Positions 22,095 through 31,562 of a stretch of 33,237 bases of DNA are shown here, one piece after another. How positions within the stretch are numbered: position 1 is the first letter of the stretch; every line of letters begins with the position of its first letter. Under the pieces are notes generated by a model. That model worked only from the letters and a program-made list of their open reading frames with translations. It did no database searches and had not been told where the DNA came from. Source of the stretch: Opitutales bacterium (GTDB lineage: Bacteria > Verrucomicrobiota > Verrucomicrobiia > Opitutales > Oceanipulchritudinaceae); assembly GCA_020831485.1 (NCBI GenBank), contig JAFIGG010000039.1, positions 1 through 33,237 on the forward strand. Direction: 5' to 3'. A program made the translations under genes and the position numbers.

Positions 22095-24104
22095 ATGACG
22101 ACCTCTGGAGACACCACGCTGGATCCATCGCTTCCGGTTACCGAACTCGCCTGCGCCTGCCACGGCAGCGACGAGCAGCCAGCGGAGCCGCGCGACCGCT
22201 TTGTCTTTAAGCTGGCGATCTGCCTCGCCCTTGCCGGCCAGGGCATGGTGGTCGGCCTGGGCTACAACAACGCCCGCCTTGCGGGCGAAGGGCCGACTCC
22301 TTTCGGCGCGGCCTACTGGGGCATTCACGGTTTTCTAATTTTCACCGTCGTGGTGGCGCTGCTGCTGTTTGGGCGCACACTGCTGGTCGAAACCTGGAAC
22401 AACCTCAGCCGCGGCCGCATTTCGGTCGAGTCACTGTTTATGCTCAGCCTTCTCGGCGCCTTCACTGGCTCCGTTATCGCCACCGCTACGGCGGCCGCCA
22501 GCGTCTATTACGAAGTCGTCGTTGTTGTGCTACTGATTTACAGCCTCGGCAAATGGATGGGACGAATTCAGCGCGACAAAGCCCGCGGGGCAGTTTCCTC
22601 CCTGCGTTCGGTGTTCTCCGTCGCCAGCCGGATTCAGACAGATGGAGCGAGTGAGCGCGTCAGCGTCAACCGGATCCGCATCGGCGAGCAGATTCAGGTG
22701 CAACCGGGCGAACCAATTCCCTTAGACGGCAGAATTTTAATAGGAGAAGCATACATTCGCGAAACCGCCTTGACCGGGGAACTGAACCCGGTTTCACGCG
22801 CCGCGGGCGACGCCGTGCAAGCCGGATCCTGGTCGGTCGATGGCGACCTGCGGATCGAGGTTGGCCGGGACCAATCCGGACGCCGGGCCCTGGACCGCAT
22901 GCTCGAAATGGTCGAAAGCGCACGCCAGTCCCCTTCCCAGCTCCAGCAGCAGGCAGACCGCATCATGGTCTGGTTTGTGCCGCTGGTGGCTCTGGTCAGC
23001 CTGGCAACCCTGCTGTTCTGGCTCTGGCTGCAACCGATCTGGTGGGTGGCCCTTTTCAACAGCATGGCCGTGCTGCTGGTCGCCTGCCCCTGCGCGCTCG
23101 GACTGGCGATGCCGGTCGGGCTGGCGCGCGGACTGTATGCGCTCAGCCAGCTGGGTATCCACTCACGCAGCGGGCGCCTGCTCGACGCCCTCGCCACCAC
23201 CGACCGCATCGTTTTCGACAAAACCGGCACCCTCAGCGAAGAAGAACTCGAAGCCCGCACCGTGCACTTCAGTGCCGACTGGCAAGCGCGCCAGCGCGAG
23301 CTACTGGACACCCTCGCCTCCCTCGAAGGCATCAGCCAACACCCGGTTGCCCGGGCCCTAGCCAAACTGCGCAAAGGCCCGCGCAAGGAAGTCGAGGAGT
23401 TTCATGAATTTCCCGGTAAAGGCGTCGAAGGCCGGGTTGAAGGACTGCGAATCCGTGCCGGCGAACCCTCATGGTTTGGCGCTGAAACCCGTGACTGGAT
23501 GCAGAGCCGAACCACCACGAACAGTGGCGGCAAAGGCAAGAAGCAGATCCTGGTCAGCGTCAACGATCAGCCCGCAGCCCTCGTCCTGCTTGAGGAAGCC
23601 TGGCGCTCCGATACCCTCAGCGCACTGGAAGAACTCAAGCAACTCGGCATCCGCTGCGACGTCCTCACAGGAGACCCTCAACAGGCCGCCGGTTTACCCG
23701 CAGGGCTGCCTATCGAATCCGGACTTCTGCCCGAGGCCAAAGCCGAGCGAGTGCGCAGTTGGAAGACCGAACACCCGCGCCTAGTCTACGTCGGCGATGG
23801 CATCAACGATGCTGCCGCCATGGCCGAAGCGCCTGTATCCATAGCAATGGCCAACGCTGCCCCGTTGACCCAGTCCACCTCCGACGCCCTGCTAATGGGG
23901 GCCAAGCTCGAACCCCTGATCCTCGGTATTCGGCAATCCCGCAAAATCCGTAACCGGCTGCAGGGCAACATGACTTATGCACTCATTTACAACGTATTCG
24001 GCATGGGCCTCGCGGCCGCCGGCATGCTGCACCCTGTCGTCGCCGCGCTGATCATGGTGGTGTCCAGCGCCTGGGTTTCCTGGAGGGCTCTCAATGTCCA
24101 CTGA
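22095..24104 (+). CDS. Copper-type P1B ATPase without HMA domain (CcoI-like candidate)
   Basis: A 669-residue P-type ATPase. TGE lies in the actuator domain (ALTGELNP), CPC is at 331-333, DKTGT begins at Asp375, HP is at 416-417 and GDGIND follows. YN in the seventh span and MVVSS in the last span suggest Cu(I). Unlike the 6388 gene it has no HMA domain; instead a short N-terminus has Cys20-Ala-Cys22-His23. This is reminiscent of copper ATPases that load cytochrome oxidase (CcoI/FixI), though no oxidase genes are nearby. Its 3' end overlaps nadD by 11 nt. Zinc or other metals are less likely given the TM motifs. Confidence 0.88.
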   Translation: MTTSGDTTLDPSLPVTELACACHGSDEQPAEPRDRFVFKLAICLALAGQGMVVGLGYNNARLAGEGPTPFGAAYWGIHGFLIFTVVVALLLFGRTLLVETWNNLSRGRISVESLFMLSLLGAFTGSVIATATAAASVYYEVVVVVLLIYSLGKWMGRIQRDKARGAVSSLRSVFSVASRIQTDGASERVSVNRIRIGEQIQVQPGEPIPLDGRILIGEAYIRETALTGELNPVSRAAGDAVQAGSWSVDGDLRIEVGRDQSGRRALDRMLEMVESARQSPSQLQQQADRIMVWFVPLVALVSLATLLFWLWLQPIWWVALFNSMAVLLVACPCALGLAMPVGLARGLYALSQLGIHSRSGRLLDALATTDRIVFDKTGTLSEEELEARTVHFSADWQARQRELLDTLASLEGISQHPVARALAKLRKGPRKEVEEFHEFPGKGVEGRVEGLRIRAGEPSWFGAETRDWMQSRTTTNSGGKGKKQILVSVNDQPAALVLLEEAWRSDTLSALEELKQLGIRCDVLTGDPQQAAGLPAGLPIESGLLPEAKAERVRSWKTEHPRLVYVGDGINDAAAMAEAPVSIAMANAAPLTQSTSDALLMGAKLEPLILGIRQSRKIRNRLQGNMTYALIYNVFGMGLAAAGMLHPVVAALIMVVSSAWVSWRALNVH

Positions 24105-24717
24105 GCCCAACAAAGCAATCCGGCCTCCGCAACGCCTCGGGCTTTTCGGCGGCAGCTTTGACCCGATTCACCGCGGCCATCGGCTGATGGCCGAGACGGC
24201 ACTCGAACAAGCTGGGCTGGACGCCGTCTGGTTCATTCCGGCAGCTCAGAGCCCGCTAAAAGGCAGCCGTCCACAGGCCGACGACCATGACCGCCTGGCC
24301 ATGATCCGCGCGGCGATCCGGGGCCGGCCAAAGCTGAATGTTTGGGAGGGCGAACTGCAACTGCCTCCGCCCAGTTACTCGCTGCGCACCGTTGAGGCCA
24401 TTCGCGCGGAACAAGCCGACACCGACCTCTACTGGCTGCTCGGAGCCGACCAATTTACCCAACTGGAGCAGTGGTGGCGAATTGAAAAACTCGTTGAATT
24501 GGTCCGCTTCCTTGTGTGCGTGAGGCCTGGAAGCGTCGTAAAGGCGCCAGCGTTGCCCGGGCTGCGCTGGCAGGCGATCGAAAATGAACCAATCGACCTC
24601 GCTTCCAGCCAGATTCGCGAGCGCATTCAAACAGGAAAGTCAGTTGACAATCAGCTCGATCCGGATGTATTTAATTGGATCAAGCATAAGCAACTCTACG
24701 GATATAGCGCACAATGA
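24094..24717 (+). CDS. nadD: Nicotinate-nucleotide adenylyltransferase NadD
   Basis: The 207-residue nucleotidyltransferase begins GLFGGSFDPIHRGH, the ATP-binding (H/T)xGH motif region of NadD. FIPAAQSPLK, WLLGADQF and WWRIEKL follow in family order, and SSQIRERI near the end is the second ATP motif. It makes deamido-NAD from nicotinate mononucleotide. The start overlaps the ATPase by 11 nt; rsfS begins 1 nt after its stop. The nadD-rsfS pair is a conserved arrangement in bacteria. Confidence 0.94.
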   Translation: MSTEPNKAIRPPQRLGLFGGSFDPIHRGHRLMAETALEQAGLDAVWFIPAAQSPLKGSRPQADDHDRLAMIRAAIRGRPKLNVWEGELQLPPPSYSLRTVEAIRAEQADTDLYWLLGADQFTQLEQWWRIEKLVELVRFLVCVRPGSVVKAPALPGLRWQAIENEPIDLASSQIRERIQTGKSVDNQLDPDVFNWIKHKQLYGYSAQ

Positions 24718-24718
24718 T

Positions 24719-25117
24719 ATGATGGATATAGAAGCGAACCAAAAGGACGCCACCTACGAACAAATACGCGCCTGCTGCCAGGTGCTCGACGCAAAAAAGG
24801 GGGAGAATATAAAAGTCCTCTGCGTCAAAGGGATATCATCCATCACCGACTATTTCATCCTCGCGACGGGCAACAGCGACCCTCACCTTCGTGCACTCGG
24901 CAAATACGTCAACGAGGCTTTAGAGCCTTTCGATGTCGAGACCATGGGCACCAACCCAAACGACCGCTCCGGTTGGACCGTTGTCGATGCCTACGATTTC
25001 ATCGTGCATATTTTCACCAAGGAGATCCGGGAATACTACAATCTCGAAGGCCTTTGGAAAGATGCTGAGTTAATTCCTCTGGAAGAATTTGTGCCGCCAA
25101 TCGCGGTCAATTCCTAA
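24719..25117 (+). CDS. rsfS: Ribosomal silencing factor RsfS
   Basis: A 132-residue protein of the RsfS/Iojap family. ITDYFILATGNSDPHLRAL and WTVVDAYDFIVHIFTKEIREYY are its signature segments. RsfS binds uL14 on the 50S subunit and blocks subunit joining during starvation. The start is in ATGATGG; both ATG 24719 and ATG 24722 are possible. The frame is open back to 24584 within nadD, but those residues are not RsfS-like. Coupling with nadD is likely. Confidence 0.93.
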   Translation: MMDIEANQKDATYEQIRACCQVLDAKKGENIKVLCVKGISSITDYFILATGNSDPHLRALGKYVNEALEPFDVETMGTNPNDRSGWTVVDAYDFIVHIFTKEIREYYNLEGLWKDAELIPLEEFVPPIAVNS

Positions 25118-25224
25118 AGTTCTCGGCCAGGTAGTCGGTCTTGGAATCCCCGAATAGACTTTACACGCCTTCATTACATTAGTTCATTTTTCAGGAAACT
25201 TAATCTAAAATAAGTAACATTAAT

Positions 25225-26211
25225 ATGAAAAAGCCTATTCGCGTCGCCGTCACCGGTGCAGCCGGTCAAATTGGATATGCACTGCTCTTCCGCATTGCAT
25301 CCGGAGCCATGTTTGGCCCGGACCAGCCGGTCGCCTTGAATTTGATTGAAATTGAACCCGCCCTGCCCGCGCTGAAAGGCGTAGTCATGGAGCTCGACGA
25401 CTGTGCCTTTCCGTTGTTGACGGATGTTGTGGCCACGGCAGACCTCAATGAGGGCTTCAAAGACGTCAATTGGGCCCTGCTCGTGGGTTCGGTCCCACGC
25501 AAAAAAGGCATGGAGCGCGCCGATCTGCTCGGCATCAACGGCAAGATCTTTGTCGGCCAGGGCAAGGCCATCGAGGCCAATGCGGCGGACGATGTTCGCA
25601 TTGTCGTTGTCGGCAACCCCTGCAACACCAACTGCCTCATTGCCATGCACAGCGCACCATCAATTCCGCAGGATCGCTGGTTCGCAATGACCCGCTTGGA
25701 TGAAAACCGTGGCCTGACGCAGCTCGCGCAGAAGGCCGGCGTCCCCGTGACCGAGGTCAGCAACCTCGCCATCTGGGGCAACCACTCCCCCACCATGTTC
25801 CCGGATTTCTACAACGCCAAAATCGGCGGCAAACCGGCGAACGAAGTCATTGGCGACGAAGCCTGGCTGAAGGAAACCTTTGTCCCCACCGTCGGCAAAC
25901 GCGGCGCCGCCATCATCGAAGCCCGAGGTGCCTCTTCCGCCGCCTCCGCAGCCAACGCCATCATCGACACCGTCGTCAACCTCACCACCCCGACCAAAGC
26001 CGGGGACTGGAACAGCGTCTGCGTAGCCAGCAAGGGTGAATACGGAATCGAAGAAGGCCTTATCACCAGCTTCCCCGTCACCAGCGACGGCAAGAACTGG
26101 AAAGTCGTCGAGGGCCTTCCCCTCAACACCTACAGCAAACAACAGATCCAAACCAGCATCGACGAACTCATCGCCGAACGCGATACCGTCAAAAGCCAGG
26201 GCATTATCTGA
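25225..26211 (+). CDS. mdh: Malate dehydrogenase
   Basis: A 328-residue NAD-dependent malate dehydrogenase of the cytosolic/type 2 kind. [11 protein letters not shown] near residues 10-20 binds the cofactor, VGNPCNTNC and LDENRGL follow, and the catalytic His is in [11 protein letters not shown]. It interconverts malate and oxaloacetate in the TCA cycle. The gene stands alone, after a 107-bp AT-rich region that must contain its promoter, and ends at a strong hairpin. No good Shine-Dalgarno sequence is seen. Confidence 0.95.
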   Translation: MKKPIRVAVTGAAGQIGYALLFRIASGAMFGPDQPVALNLIEIEPALPALKGVVMELDDCAFPLLTDVVATADLNEGFKDVNWALLVGSVPRKKGMERADLLGINGKIFVGQGKAIEANAADDVRIVVVGNPCNTNCLIAMHSAPSIPQDRWFAMTRLDENRGLTQLAQKAGVPVTEVSNLAIWGNHSPTMFPDFYNAKIGGKPANEVIGDEAWLKETFVPTVGKRGAAIIEARGASSAASAANAIIDTVVNLTTPTKAGDWNSVCVASKGEYGIEEGLITSFPVTSDGKNWKVVEGLPLNTYSKQQIQTSIDELIAERDTVKSQGII

Positions 26212-26238
26212 GCTGACCCAGTCAATCTTTTATCAAAC

Positions 26239-26270
26239 AGAAGCTGAAGGAGCCCGCTCCTTCAGCTTCT
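26239..26270. terminator. Bidirectional hairpin between mdh and yraN
   Basis: A perfect 15-bp stem pairs AGAAGCTGAAGGAGC (26239-26253) with GCTCCTTCAGCTTCT (26256-26270) around a CC loop. T-rich sequence follows on the plus strand (26270-26275). The two genes converge here, 5 bp from the yraN stop, so it likely ends both transcripts. Confidence 0.75.
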
Positions 26271-26275
26271 TTGTT

Positions 26276-26656
26276 CTAAACATACCGGCCAAACAAGCCC
26301 ACATTTTCGTAATGACGGATGTCCTTAATCATGCCCGCCTCGTGTTGGACGGCGACGACGTCAAAGCGCAGGGTTTTCGGACGCCAGTAGAGCCGGCGGT
26401 AGTAAGCGAGGGCGGTTCGCCGGAGAACACGCCATTTGTGCTGGCGGATGCTTTCATAGGGCGGCACTTTGGCTCCGCTGCGGCGGGCGCGCACTTCGAC
26501 AAATATCAGGGTCGATTCGTCGCGCAGGATCAAGTCAATCTCACCGCGGCCATGACGCCAGTTACGGGCAAGCAGGCGAAAGCCCTTCTCGCCCAAATAG
26601 CCCAAGGCCGCCGCTTCTCCCATATTCCCCAATGCTTGGCTGTCCGCAGATTCCAT
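26276..26656 (-). CDS. YraN/UPF0102 family nuclease-fold protein
   Basis: A 126-residue protein. LGNMGEAAALGYLGEKGFRLLARNWR begins the family, and GEIDLILRDESTLIFVEVRARRS is the PD-(D/E)xK-like core with Asp, Glu and an Arg where the nuclease Lys would be. Members resemble Holliday-junction-resolvase folds, but the function is unknown. A TTG at 26686 would add 10 residues; I chose ATG 26656, which fits the family N-terminus. The RluD-type gene starts the same strand upstream, 55 bp away. Confidence 0.85.
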   Translation of the reverse strand: MESADSQALGNMGEAAALGYLGEKGFRLLARNWRHGRGEIDLILRDESTLIFVEVRARRSGAKVPPYESIRQHKWRVLRRTALAYYRRLYWRPKTLRFDVVAVQHEAGMIKDIRHYENVGLFGRYV

Positions 26657-26711
26657 GAGGACAAGCTTGCCCGAACACAATGGCAAAACAAGGCACCAGA
26701 CTCATTACTTC

Positions 26712-27653
26712 TTAGCATTCCAAAGACTTGACAGCTTTGGAAAAGTCGTGTGGCGGATCTACCTGAAAATTCAAATCCTGCTGGGACACGGGGTGCCGGA
26801 ACGTAATTTGGGCGGCATGGAGCATTACTCTGGGAAATTCGCAGGGGGAGGTTTTCGACCGGTATCCATAGAGGCTGTCGCCGGCCAGAGGATGGCCGAT
26901 GTGCGCCATGTGAACGCGAATCTGGTGGGTTCGCCCGGTGAAAATGTCGACGTCGACCAGTGCCACCTTATCCGAGGCGTAACTGGCGAGCAGGTGGTAG
27001 CGACTGTGAGAGGGGCGGCCATCGGATCGCACGGCCATCCGGGTTCTCTGGACCGGGTGGCGACCGATGGGTTCGATGATGTCAGCCGTGGCGGGCTGTG
27101 GCCGGCCCATCACGAGTGCTCGGTAGGTTTTCCCGACCTTGCGTTCGGCGAATTGGCGGGCCAGGCCGCTAAAGGCTGCATCGCTCTTGGCAACGACTAT
27201 TAGCCCACTGGTTTCTTTGTCGAGACGATGAACGATTCCGGGCCGTTCAGTGCCGCCAATACCGCTCAGAGCTCCCTTGCAATGGTGCAGTAAGGCGTGC
27301 ACGAGGGTGTCGGGTCCGGTGCCATTGCCAGGGTGCACGACCATTCCGCAGGCTTTGTTGATGACCAGCAAGTCCTCGTCCTCAAAAACCACGTCGAGAG
27401 GAATCGCCACCGGCGTCAAGTCCAGCGGCTCGGGCGGAGGAACTGTAAATTGAATCGTATCGCCTGGCCGAACCTTGTCGCTCTGCGAAAGCGATTCGTC
27501 CTCGCGCCAGACACGACCAACCGCGAACAACTTTTGCAAACGCGAGCGGGAAAACTGCGGGAAGGCTTGGGCCAGGGCCTTATCGGCGCGTTCCGCACGC
27601 CGACCATCGGCGATCGTCAGTGACCACTCGGACGGCTCAGTCGGCTCGGTCAT
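26712..27653 (-). CDS. RluA/RluD-family pseudouridine synthase
   Basis: The 313-residue protein has an N-terminal S4 RNA-binding domain (ADKALAQAFPQFSRSRLQKLF). The catalytic block HRLDKETSGLIVVAKSD holds the nucleophilic Asp, and RTHQIRVHMAHIGHPLAGD is the C-terminal signature. RluD makes pseudouridines in helix 69 of 23S rRNA; the exact target here is not certain. ATG 27653 overlaps the deaminase stop by one base (TGATG), so the two are coupled. The open frame upstream to 27704 lies inside the deaminase gene. Confidence 0.93.
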   Translation of the reverse strand: MTEPTEPSEWSLTIADGRRAERADKALAQAFPQFSRSRLQKLFAVGRVWREDESLSQSDKVRPGDTIQFTVPPPEPLDLTPVAIPLDVVFEDEDLLVINKACGMVVHPGNGTGPDTLVHALLHHCKGALSGIGGTERPGIVHRLDKETSGLIVVAKSDAAFSGLARQFAERKVGKTYRALVMGRPQPATADIIEPIGRHPVQRTRMAVRSDGRPSHSRYHLLASYASDKVALVDVDIFTGRTHQIRVHMAHIGHPLAGDSLYGYRSKTSPCEFPRVMLHAAQITFRHPVSQQDLNFQVDPPHDFSKAVKSLEC

Positions 27654-28666
27654 CAGCGGCCCTTGCGGTAGGCATCCAGGCAGTCCCGTACTTCCTGTAG
27701 CCAAGTGTCTTTCAATGACTTGTCGACCAAGGCTTGTTCGAAGCCATTGGACGCCAGGACCGCCAGTTCATCGGCACTGAATTCGAGCGACTCATGCAGT
27801 GCCATGTATTCGTCTTTCAGGGTATTGCCAAACGAGATGGGGTCGTCCGTGCTAATGGTGCAGGGAATGCCTGCGGACAGCAGCTGCCGAATCGGGTGCG
27901 CCTCCATCGAAGGCACCACACCCAGTTTCAGATTGCTGATAGGGCATTCATCCATACGCACACCGGCCGCAGCCAGACGGGGCAGAATATCGGGATCTTC
28001 TGCAGCCCGAACTCCGTGCTGGATCCGGCTGACACCCAGTTCCTCGACCACCCGCAGAACAAATTCAGGGCCCATGAATTCACCGGCATGCGCCTTGGTG
28101 AACTTACCATTGGCCCGGGCCCGTTCCCAAAGGTCAAAGGCCCAGTCCTCAAGAGGCGTTTCCTCCGCGCCGTGCAAATCCAGTCCGTCGAGTTCCGGCC
28201 AGTGAATGCTGTCCTCAATAAATCCCCGCGATCGATCGGTGTAACCGTCGTGGTGAATACCCATGAACACGCGCACCTCCATCCCGGGCGGGCTCGCTTG
28301 CTTGATTGCACGTGCCACTTGCTGTCCGTCGAGTCCGAAGTGTTCGACGACACCACTGGCGAAACTGGTTTCCAGGTAGCGCACATTCTGCTCATCTTTA
28401 AGTCGGCTCAGAATGCGTTTGGCCGCAATGTGGTAACGCTCGGGACTTTGATACCAGGCCCCGGCCATATCCAGCAGCTCGGTTTCGAAGGCGGCGAACG
28501 ACTGGAAGCGATAATTCTTATCCCAAGAGGCCGGTGGACTCGAAAACCGGCCTGGCTCCAGCTCATTGATCAATTCCCAGGGCAGCGCCCCTTCGATGTG
28601 CAGGTGGGTCTCGGGTTTGGGCAGGCGTTGGATGAAATCAGCGATCGACAAATGTTCGGTGGGCAT
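27653..28666 (-). CDS. Adenosine deaminase family protein
   Basis: A 337-residue metal-dependent TIM-barrel hydrolase. KPETHLHIEGAL holds the first HxH (His21, His23), HAGE near residue 195 the catalytic Glu, IQHG a further His and STDDP the last metal Asp. CPISNLKLG is the family CPxSN block. It should deaminate adenosine or adenine (to inosine or hypoxanthine); the STDDP context does not decide between the two. hpt elsewhere in the window could use the product. It is 24 bp after the aminopeptidase stop and 1 nt overlaps the RluD-type gene. Confidence 0.87.
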   Translation of the reverse strand: MPTEHLSIADFIQRLPKPETHLHIEGALPWELINELEPGRFSSPPASWDKNYRFQSFAAFETELLDMAGAWYQSPERYHIAAKRILSRLKDEQNVRYLETSFASGVVEHFGLDGQQVARAIKQASPPGMEVRVFMGIHHDGYTDRSRGFIEDSIHWPELDGLDLHGAEETPLEDWAFDLWERARANGKFTKAHAGEFMGPEFVLRVVEELGVSRIQHGVRAAEDPDILPRLAAAGVRMDECPISNLKLGVVPSMEAHPIRQLLSAGIPCTISTDDPISFGNTLKDEYMALHESLEFSADELAVLASNGFEQALVDKSLKDTWLQEVRDCLDAYRKGR

Positions 28667-28690
28667 AGACTGAATGACTACGAAGAGGAA

Positions 28691-29806
28691 TCACCCCAAC
28701 AGGTATTCCGGATTCAACTTGTGCAGCGACTTGGGGACAAACAGGCCGTCCTTGCGGATCAACTTACCGTCAAACCAGATCTCACCGCCACCGTATTCAG
28801 GCCGCTGGATATTGACGATGTCCCAATGGATCTGTGAGCGGTTACCGTTGTCCGCCAGCCCTTCATAAGCCTGCCCCGGAGTGAAATGGAAACTACCGGC
28901 AATCTTCTCATCAAAAAGGATATCACGCATAGGTTCCTTGATATGCGGATTAAACCCTATCGCAAATTCGCCGATGTAGCGCGCGCCCTCATCGCTGTCG
29001 AGGATCTGCTTGAGTTTGCGCTGATCGCCGGTGCAGCTGGCTTTAACAATGCGGCCTTCTGAAAACTCAAACCGCACGTTGTCAAAAGAAACACCCTGAT
29101 AAACAGTAGGCGCATTGTAAGTCACTACGCCCTCCACGCTCTTGCGCACCGGTGCAGTGAAAACCTCACCATCCGGGATGTTGTAGGTGCCGGCACACAT
29201 CACACTCTCAATGCCTTTGATGGAAAATCGCAGATCGGTGCCGGGGCCCTTGAGCTCGACTTTGTCCGTGCGGTCCATCAGGCGTTTCAGCGCCCTCTGA
29301 CCGGGCAGCATGCGCGCGTAATCCATGCAGCAGACATCGAAGAAAAAGTCTTCGAATTTTTCCGTGCTCGAAAGCGACTGCTGTGCCATAGACGGTGTCG
29401 GCCAGCGCAGCACCACCCACTTTGTCTTCCCGACCCGCCAGTTTTGCACTGGGCGCATTTGGCTCATGGCCACCTGCATTTTCTTCGTCGGGACGTCGGA
29501 AGTCTCAAAAATATTCAGAGAACCGCGCAGCGCGATGTAAGCATCCATATCCTTCATCTGGGACAGCTCGTGCTTTGCCAGAGTCGCGTATTGGTGTTCA
29601 TTGGCCCCCATCAGCAATTCACGTCCAATTCGACTGTGGTTCAGTTTTACAAAGGGAATGCCCTTGCGCTTCCGCACTGAACGAATCAAGGCCACAACGA
29701 TGTCGTCCGGGACGTCGAAGGCGTCAATCAGCACTTTTTCACCGCGCTTGAGTGAGATGGAATAGCCGGTCAGGTTGTCGGCGAGAATTGCGTAACGGGG
29801 ATCCAT
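28691..29806 (-). CDS. M29-family aminopeptidase
   Basis: The 371-residue protein matches thermophilic-type M29 aminopeptidases (AmpS/PepS). The metal-ligand segments are [14 protein letters not shown] (Glu), [13 protein letters not shown] (Glu), [11 protein letters not shown] (His) and QIHWDIV (His, Asp). It removes N-terminal residues from peptides, in the cytoplasm since no signal peptide is present. It sits 27 bp after the NMP-kinase gene on the same strand and is followed by the deaminase, so a run of catabolic or housekeeping genes is likely. The start at ATG 29806 ([12 protein letters not shown]) fits the family. Confidence 0.9.
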   Translation of the reverse strand: MDPRYAILADNLTGYSISLKRGEKVLIDAFDVPDDIVVALIRSVRKRKGIPFVKLNHSRIGRELLMGANEHQYATLAKHELSQMKDMDAYIALRGSLNIFETSDVPTKKMQVAMSQMRPVQNWRVGKTKWVVLRWPTPSMAQQSLSSTEKFEDFFFDVCCMDYARMLPGQRALKRLMDRTDKVELKGPGTDLRFSIKGIESVMCAGTYNIPDGEVFTAPVRKSVEGVVTYNAPTVYQGVSFDNVRFEFSEGRIVKASCTGDQRKLKQILDSDEGARYIGEFAIGFNPHIKEPMRDILFDEKIAGSFHFTPGQAYEGLADNGNRSQIHWDIVNIQRPEYGGGEIWFDGKLIRKDGLFVPKSLHKLNPEYLLG

Positions 29807-29833
29807 AAAATACGTTTGAGTTGCTGTCTTTGA

Positions 29834-31042
29834 TTAACCGCGACGGATCACGGAGCCTTTGAAGTGAATACTGATGCGAAAGATTTTCTTTCGGCGGGTG
29901 AATATGCGCCCGGTCTCCAAATCAACGCGGTCCGGAACCTCTTCCTGACGAACATCCACGGCGGCGTGATAGCCGCGCTCAGAGAATATATCAATCAGCA
30001 TGGCCAGCGCGTTCATGTCGTCGAATAGAGCATCTTCTGTATTGATGTAGGCGCGGCCGGAAATCGCGTGACGAAGAACGATCGGCATGATCTTTTCGTC
30101 GATAAAATCAACCACCCGCACAAATAGAGCTTTGTCCTGAGTGGCATAATTCGCTAGACGTTCCACCAGCTCCTGACGGGCATGCACGAGGATGGACGCG
30201 GCGACGGGAACCCGGGCGATGGTGTCGTAAACCTCCTGATCCAACTCCAGCGAGCTCTGGTATTTCAGCTCATTAATAATCCGGCGCTGAACCTCTTCTA
30301 TCGTCTCCTGCGCATTGATGAAGTGGTAGTAAAAAATCTCCCGCAGGGTCGTGAGGGAATCAAAGGTGATCTCCTTGAAGGTTCGGTAACGGTTGCGGGC
30401 CGCTTCGACGCTGAGGTCGGTCTTGCGAATCTCCATGAGTTCACCGGTTCCGGTGATCTCAACCCGCTTGTTGTGCTCCTGCGCTTTGCGCCCGCGCTTC
30501 AGCTGACGGTCTACGGAGACCGACTCATCGACGTAAAGCACAACAATGTGAAAAATGGGTTTATGAAAGCGGGAAGATTTTTCCGTTCCCAGGTAGCGGG
30601 CCCGCAGGTCGGTGAGTTTCTGATAGAAAAGCTTTAAACACTCAACCTGAACTTGGGTCCGTGGAAAGCCATCCACTACCACGCCGGTAGCGCAGGAGGG
30701 TTCCATCAACTGCCGGATCAGCAGGGACGTCACTTCCCTATCTCCCACCATCATTCCGGCATCCTTCAGGCGTTTGGCTTCCGGACTATTCAGCAAATCG
30801 GAAATAACGATGGGTTTGGCCGTGAGGCCACAATAGTCCATGATGAAGCGGGTCTGCGTGCCCTTACCGGCACCGGGAGCGCCGTTGAGCCAGAAGATTT
30901 CACGCGGAAACGTGAGATTCTCTTCGCCATAATCCTCAACCAGTTCGTTCCAAACCGAATTGAAAATAAGCTGCGCATCTTTGATCTCGAGGTCCAGGGT
31001 CTTGGGCGCCCCCGCGTTATTGGGATTTTGAGACTGTTCCAT
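29834..31042 (-). CDS. Adenylate-kinase-like NMP kinase with a C-terminal tail of about 145 residues
   Basis: A 402-residue protein, nearly twice the usual adenylate kinase length. The P-loop GAPGAGKGT is at 54-62, DGFPRT at 124-129 (nucleotide binding) and RQLKRGRKA near 179 (LID start). The LID lacks the zinc Cys set and is short. A leader of about 45 residues precedes the kinase, and residues beyond about 258 form an extra region with helices (VAASILVHARQELVERLANYA) and a beta-rich end (KKIFRISIHFKGSVI). The tail has no motif I recognise. I chose ATG 31042; GTG 31048 is also possible. It may be a main adenylate kinase or a relative with a regulatory tail. Confidence 0.87.
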   Translation of the reverse strand: MEQSQNPNNAGAPKTLDLEIKDAQLIFNSVWNELVEDYGEENLTFPREIFWLNGAPGAGKGTQTRFIMDYCGLTAKPIVISDLLNSPEAKRLKDAGMMVGDREVTSLLIRQLMEPSCATGVVVDGFPRTQVQVECLKLFYQKLTDLRARYLGTEKSSRFHKPIFHIVVLYVDESVSVDRQLKRGRKAQEHNKRVEITGTGELMEIRKTDLSVEAARNRYRTFKEITFDSLTTLREIFYYHFINAQETIEEVQRRIINELKYQSSLELDQEVYDTIARVPVAASILVHARQELVERLANYATQDKALFVRVVDFIDEKIMPIVLRHAISGRAYINTEDALFDDMNALAMLIDIFSERGYHAAVDVRQEEVPDRVDLETGRIFTRRKKIFRISIHFKGSVIRRG

Positions 31043-31097
31043 CGTCACCCTAGCCCTACCGAAACAAAGGACTACTTGGCAAGGTAGAAGCTTGTTG

Positions 31098-31562
31098 TCA
31101 GTAGTTTACGGAACGACACCGAACCCACTGCCGCCACACCGGCCCTGCGTCCAAAGAAAGCTCGAGGCCGAACCATTCCCCGTTTTCTTCAACCCGCAGC
31201 TGCCATCTGCCATGCGCAAACTGCCTCCAGTCGCCCAGCTCGTCTGCTCTGGATAGGCGGCGTTGCCAGTGATCGCTGCCCTGCCGGCGATACTCAACGT
31301 TCCGCTCCCAGCCGAACAGTCGCAGCGCCCGTGTATGATCGGCCTCAACCTCAACTTCAACGGCCAAAGCAGTGCTGAGGTCTTCTGCCATCGCGGTGAG
31401 GATCTGGCGCGCTTCAAGCCTCAGCTGTGATCCCTGCTGAGCCTCGCTCAAGCGCTCACTGAATGCCACGAACAGCTGCAGGCAGAGCCAGAGCAGGCTG
31501 CCCCCAATCGCCAGCGAAGCCATCAACTCAATCAAGCTGAATCCCTTTTGCGCCGTGTTCAT
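31098..31562 (-). CDS. Minor pseudopilin, GspJ-like
   Basis: A 154-residue protein with a prepilin signal: QKG-FSLIELMASLAIGGSLLWLCLQLF, with Gly at -1 and Glu at +5. The conserved hydrophobic helix anchors it and the C-terminal part is a globular domain with Trp-rich strands. It would be cleaved by a prepilin peptidase and join the tip of a type II secretion pseudopilus or type IV pilus. Start and the previous gene's stop overlap by 4 nt (ATGA). GspJ is judged by order and length, not by a specific motif. Confidence 0.75.
   Translation of the reverse strand: MNTAQKGFSLIELMASLAIGGSLLWLCLQLFVAFSERLSEAQQGSQLRLEARQILTAMAEDLSTALAVEVEVEADHTRALRLFGWERNVEYRRQGSDHWQRRLSRADELGDWRQFAHGRWQLRVEENGEWFGLELSLDAGPVWRQWVRCRSVNY

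Noticed and set aside
21405-22328. Minus-strand open frame of 307 codons opposite the uncharacterised membrane protein gene
   Set aside because: I checked this because the plus gene is also unknown. The plus frame has a clean membrane anchor, coherent helical composition and a tight junction with the ATPase; the minus frame has none of these.
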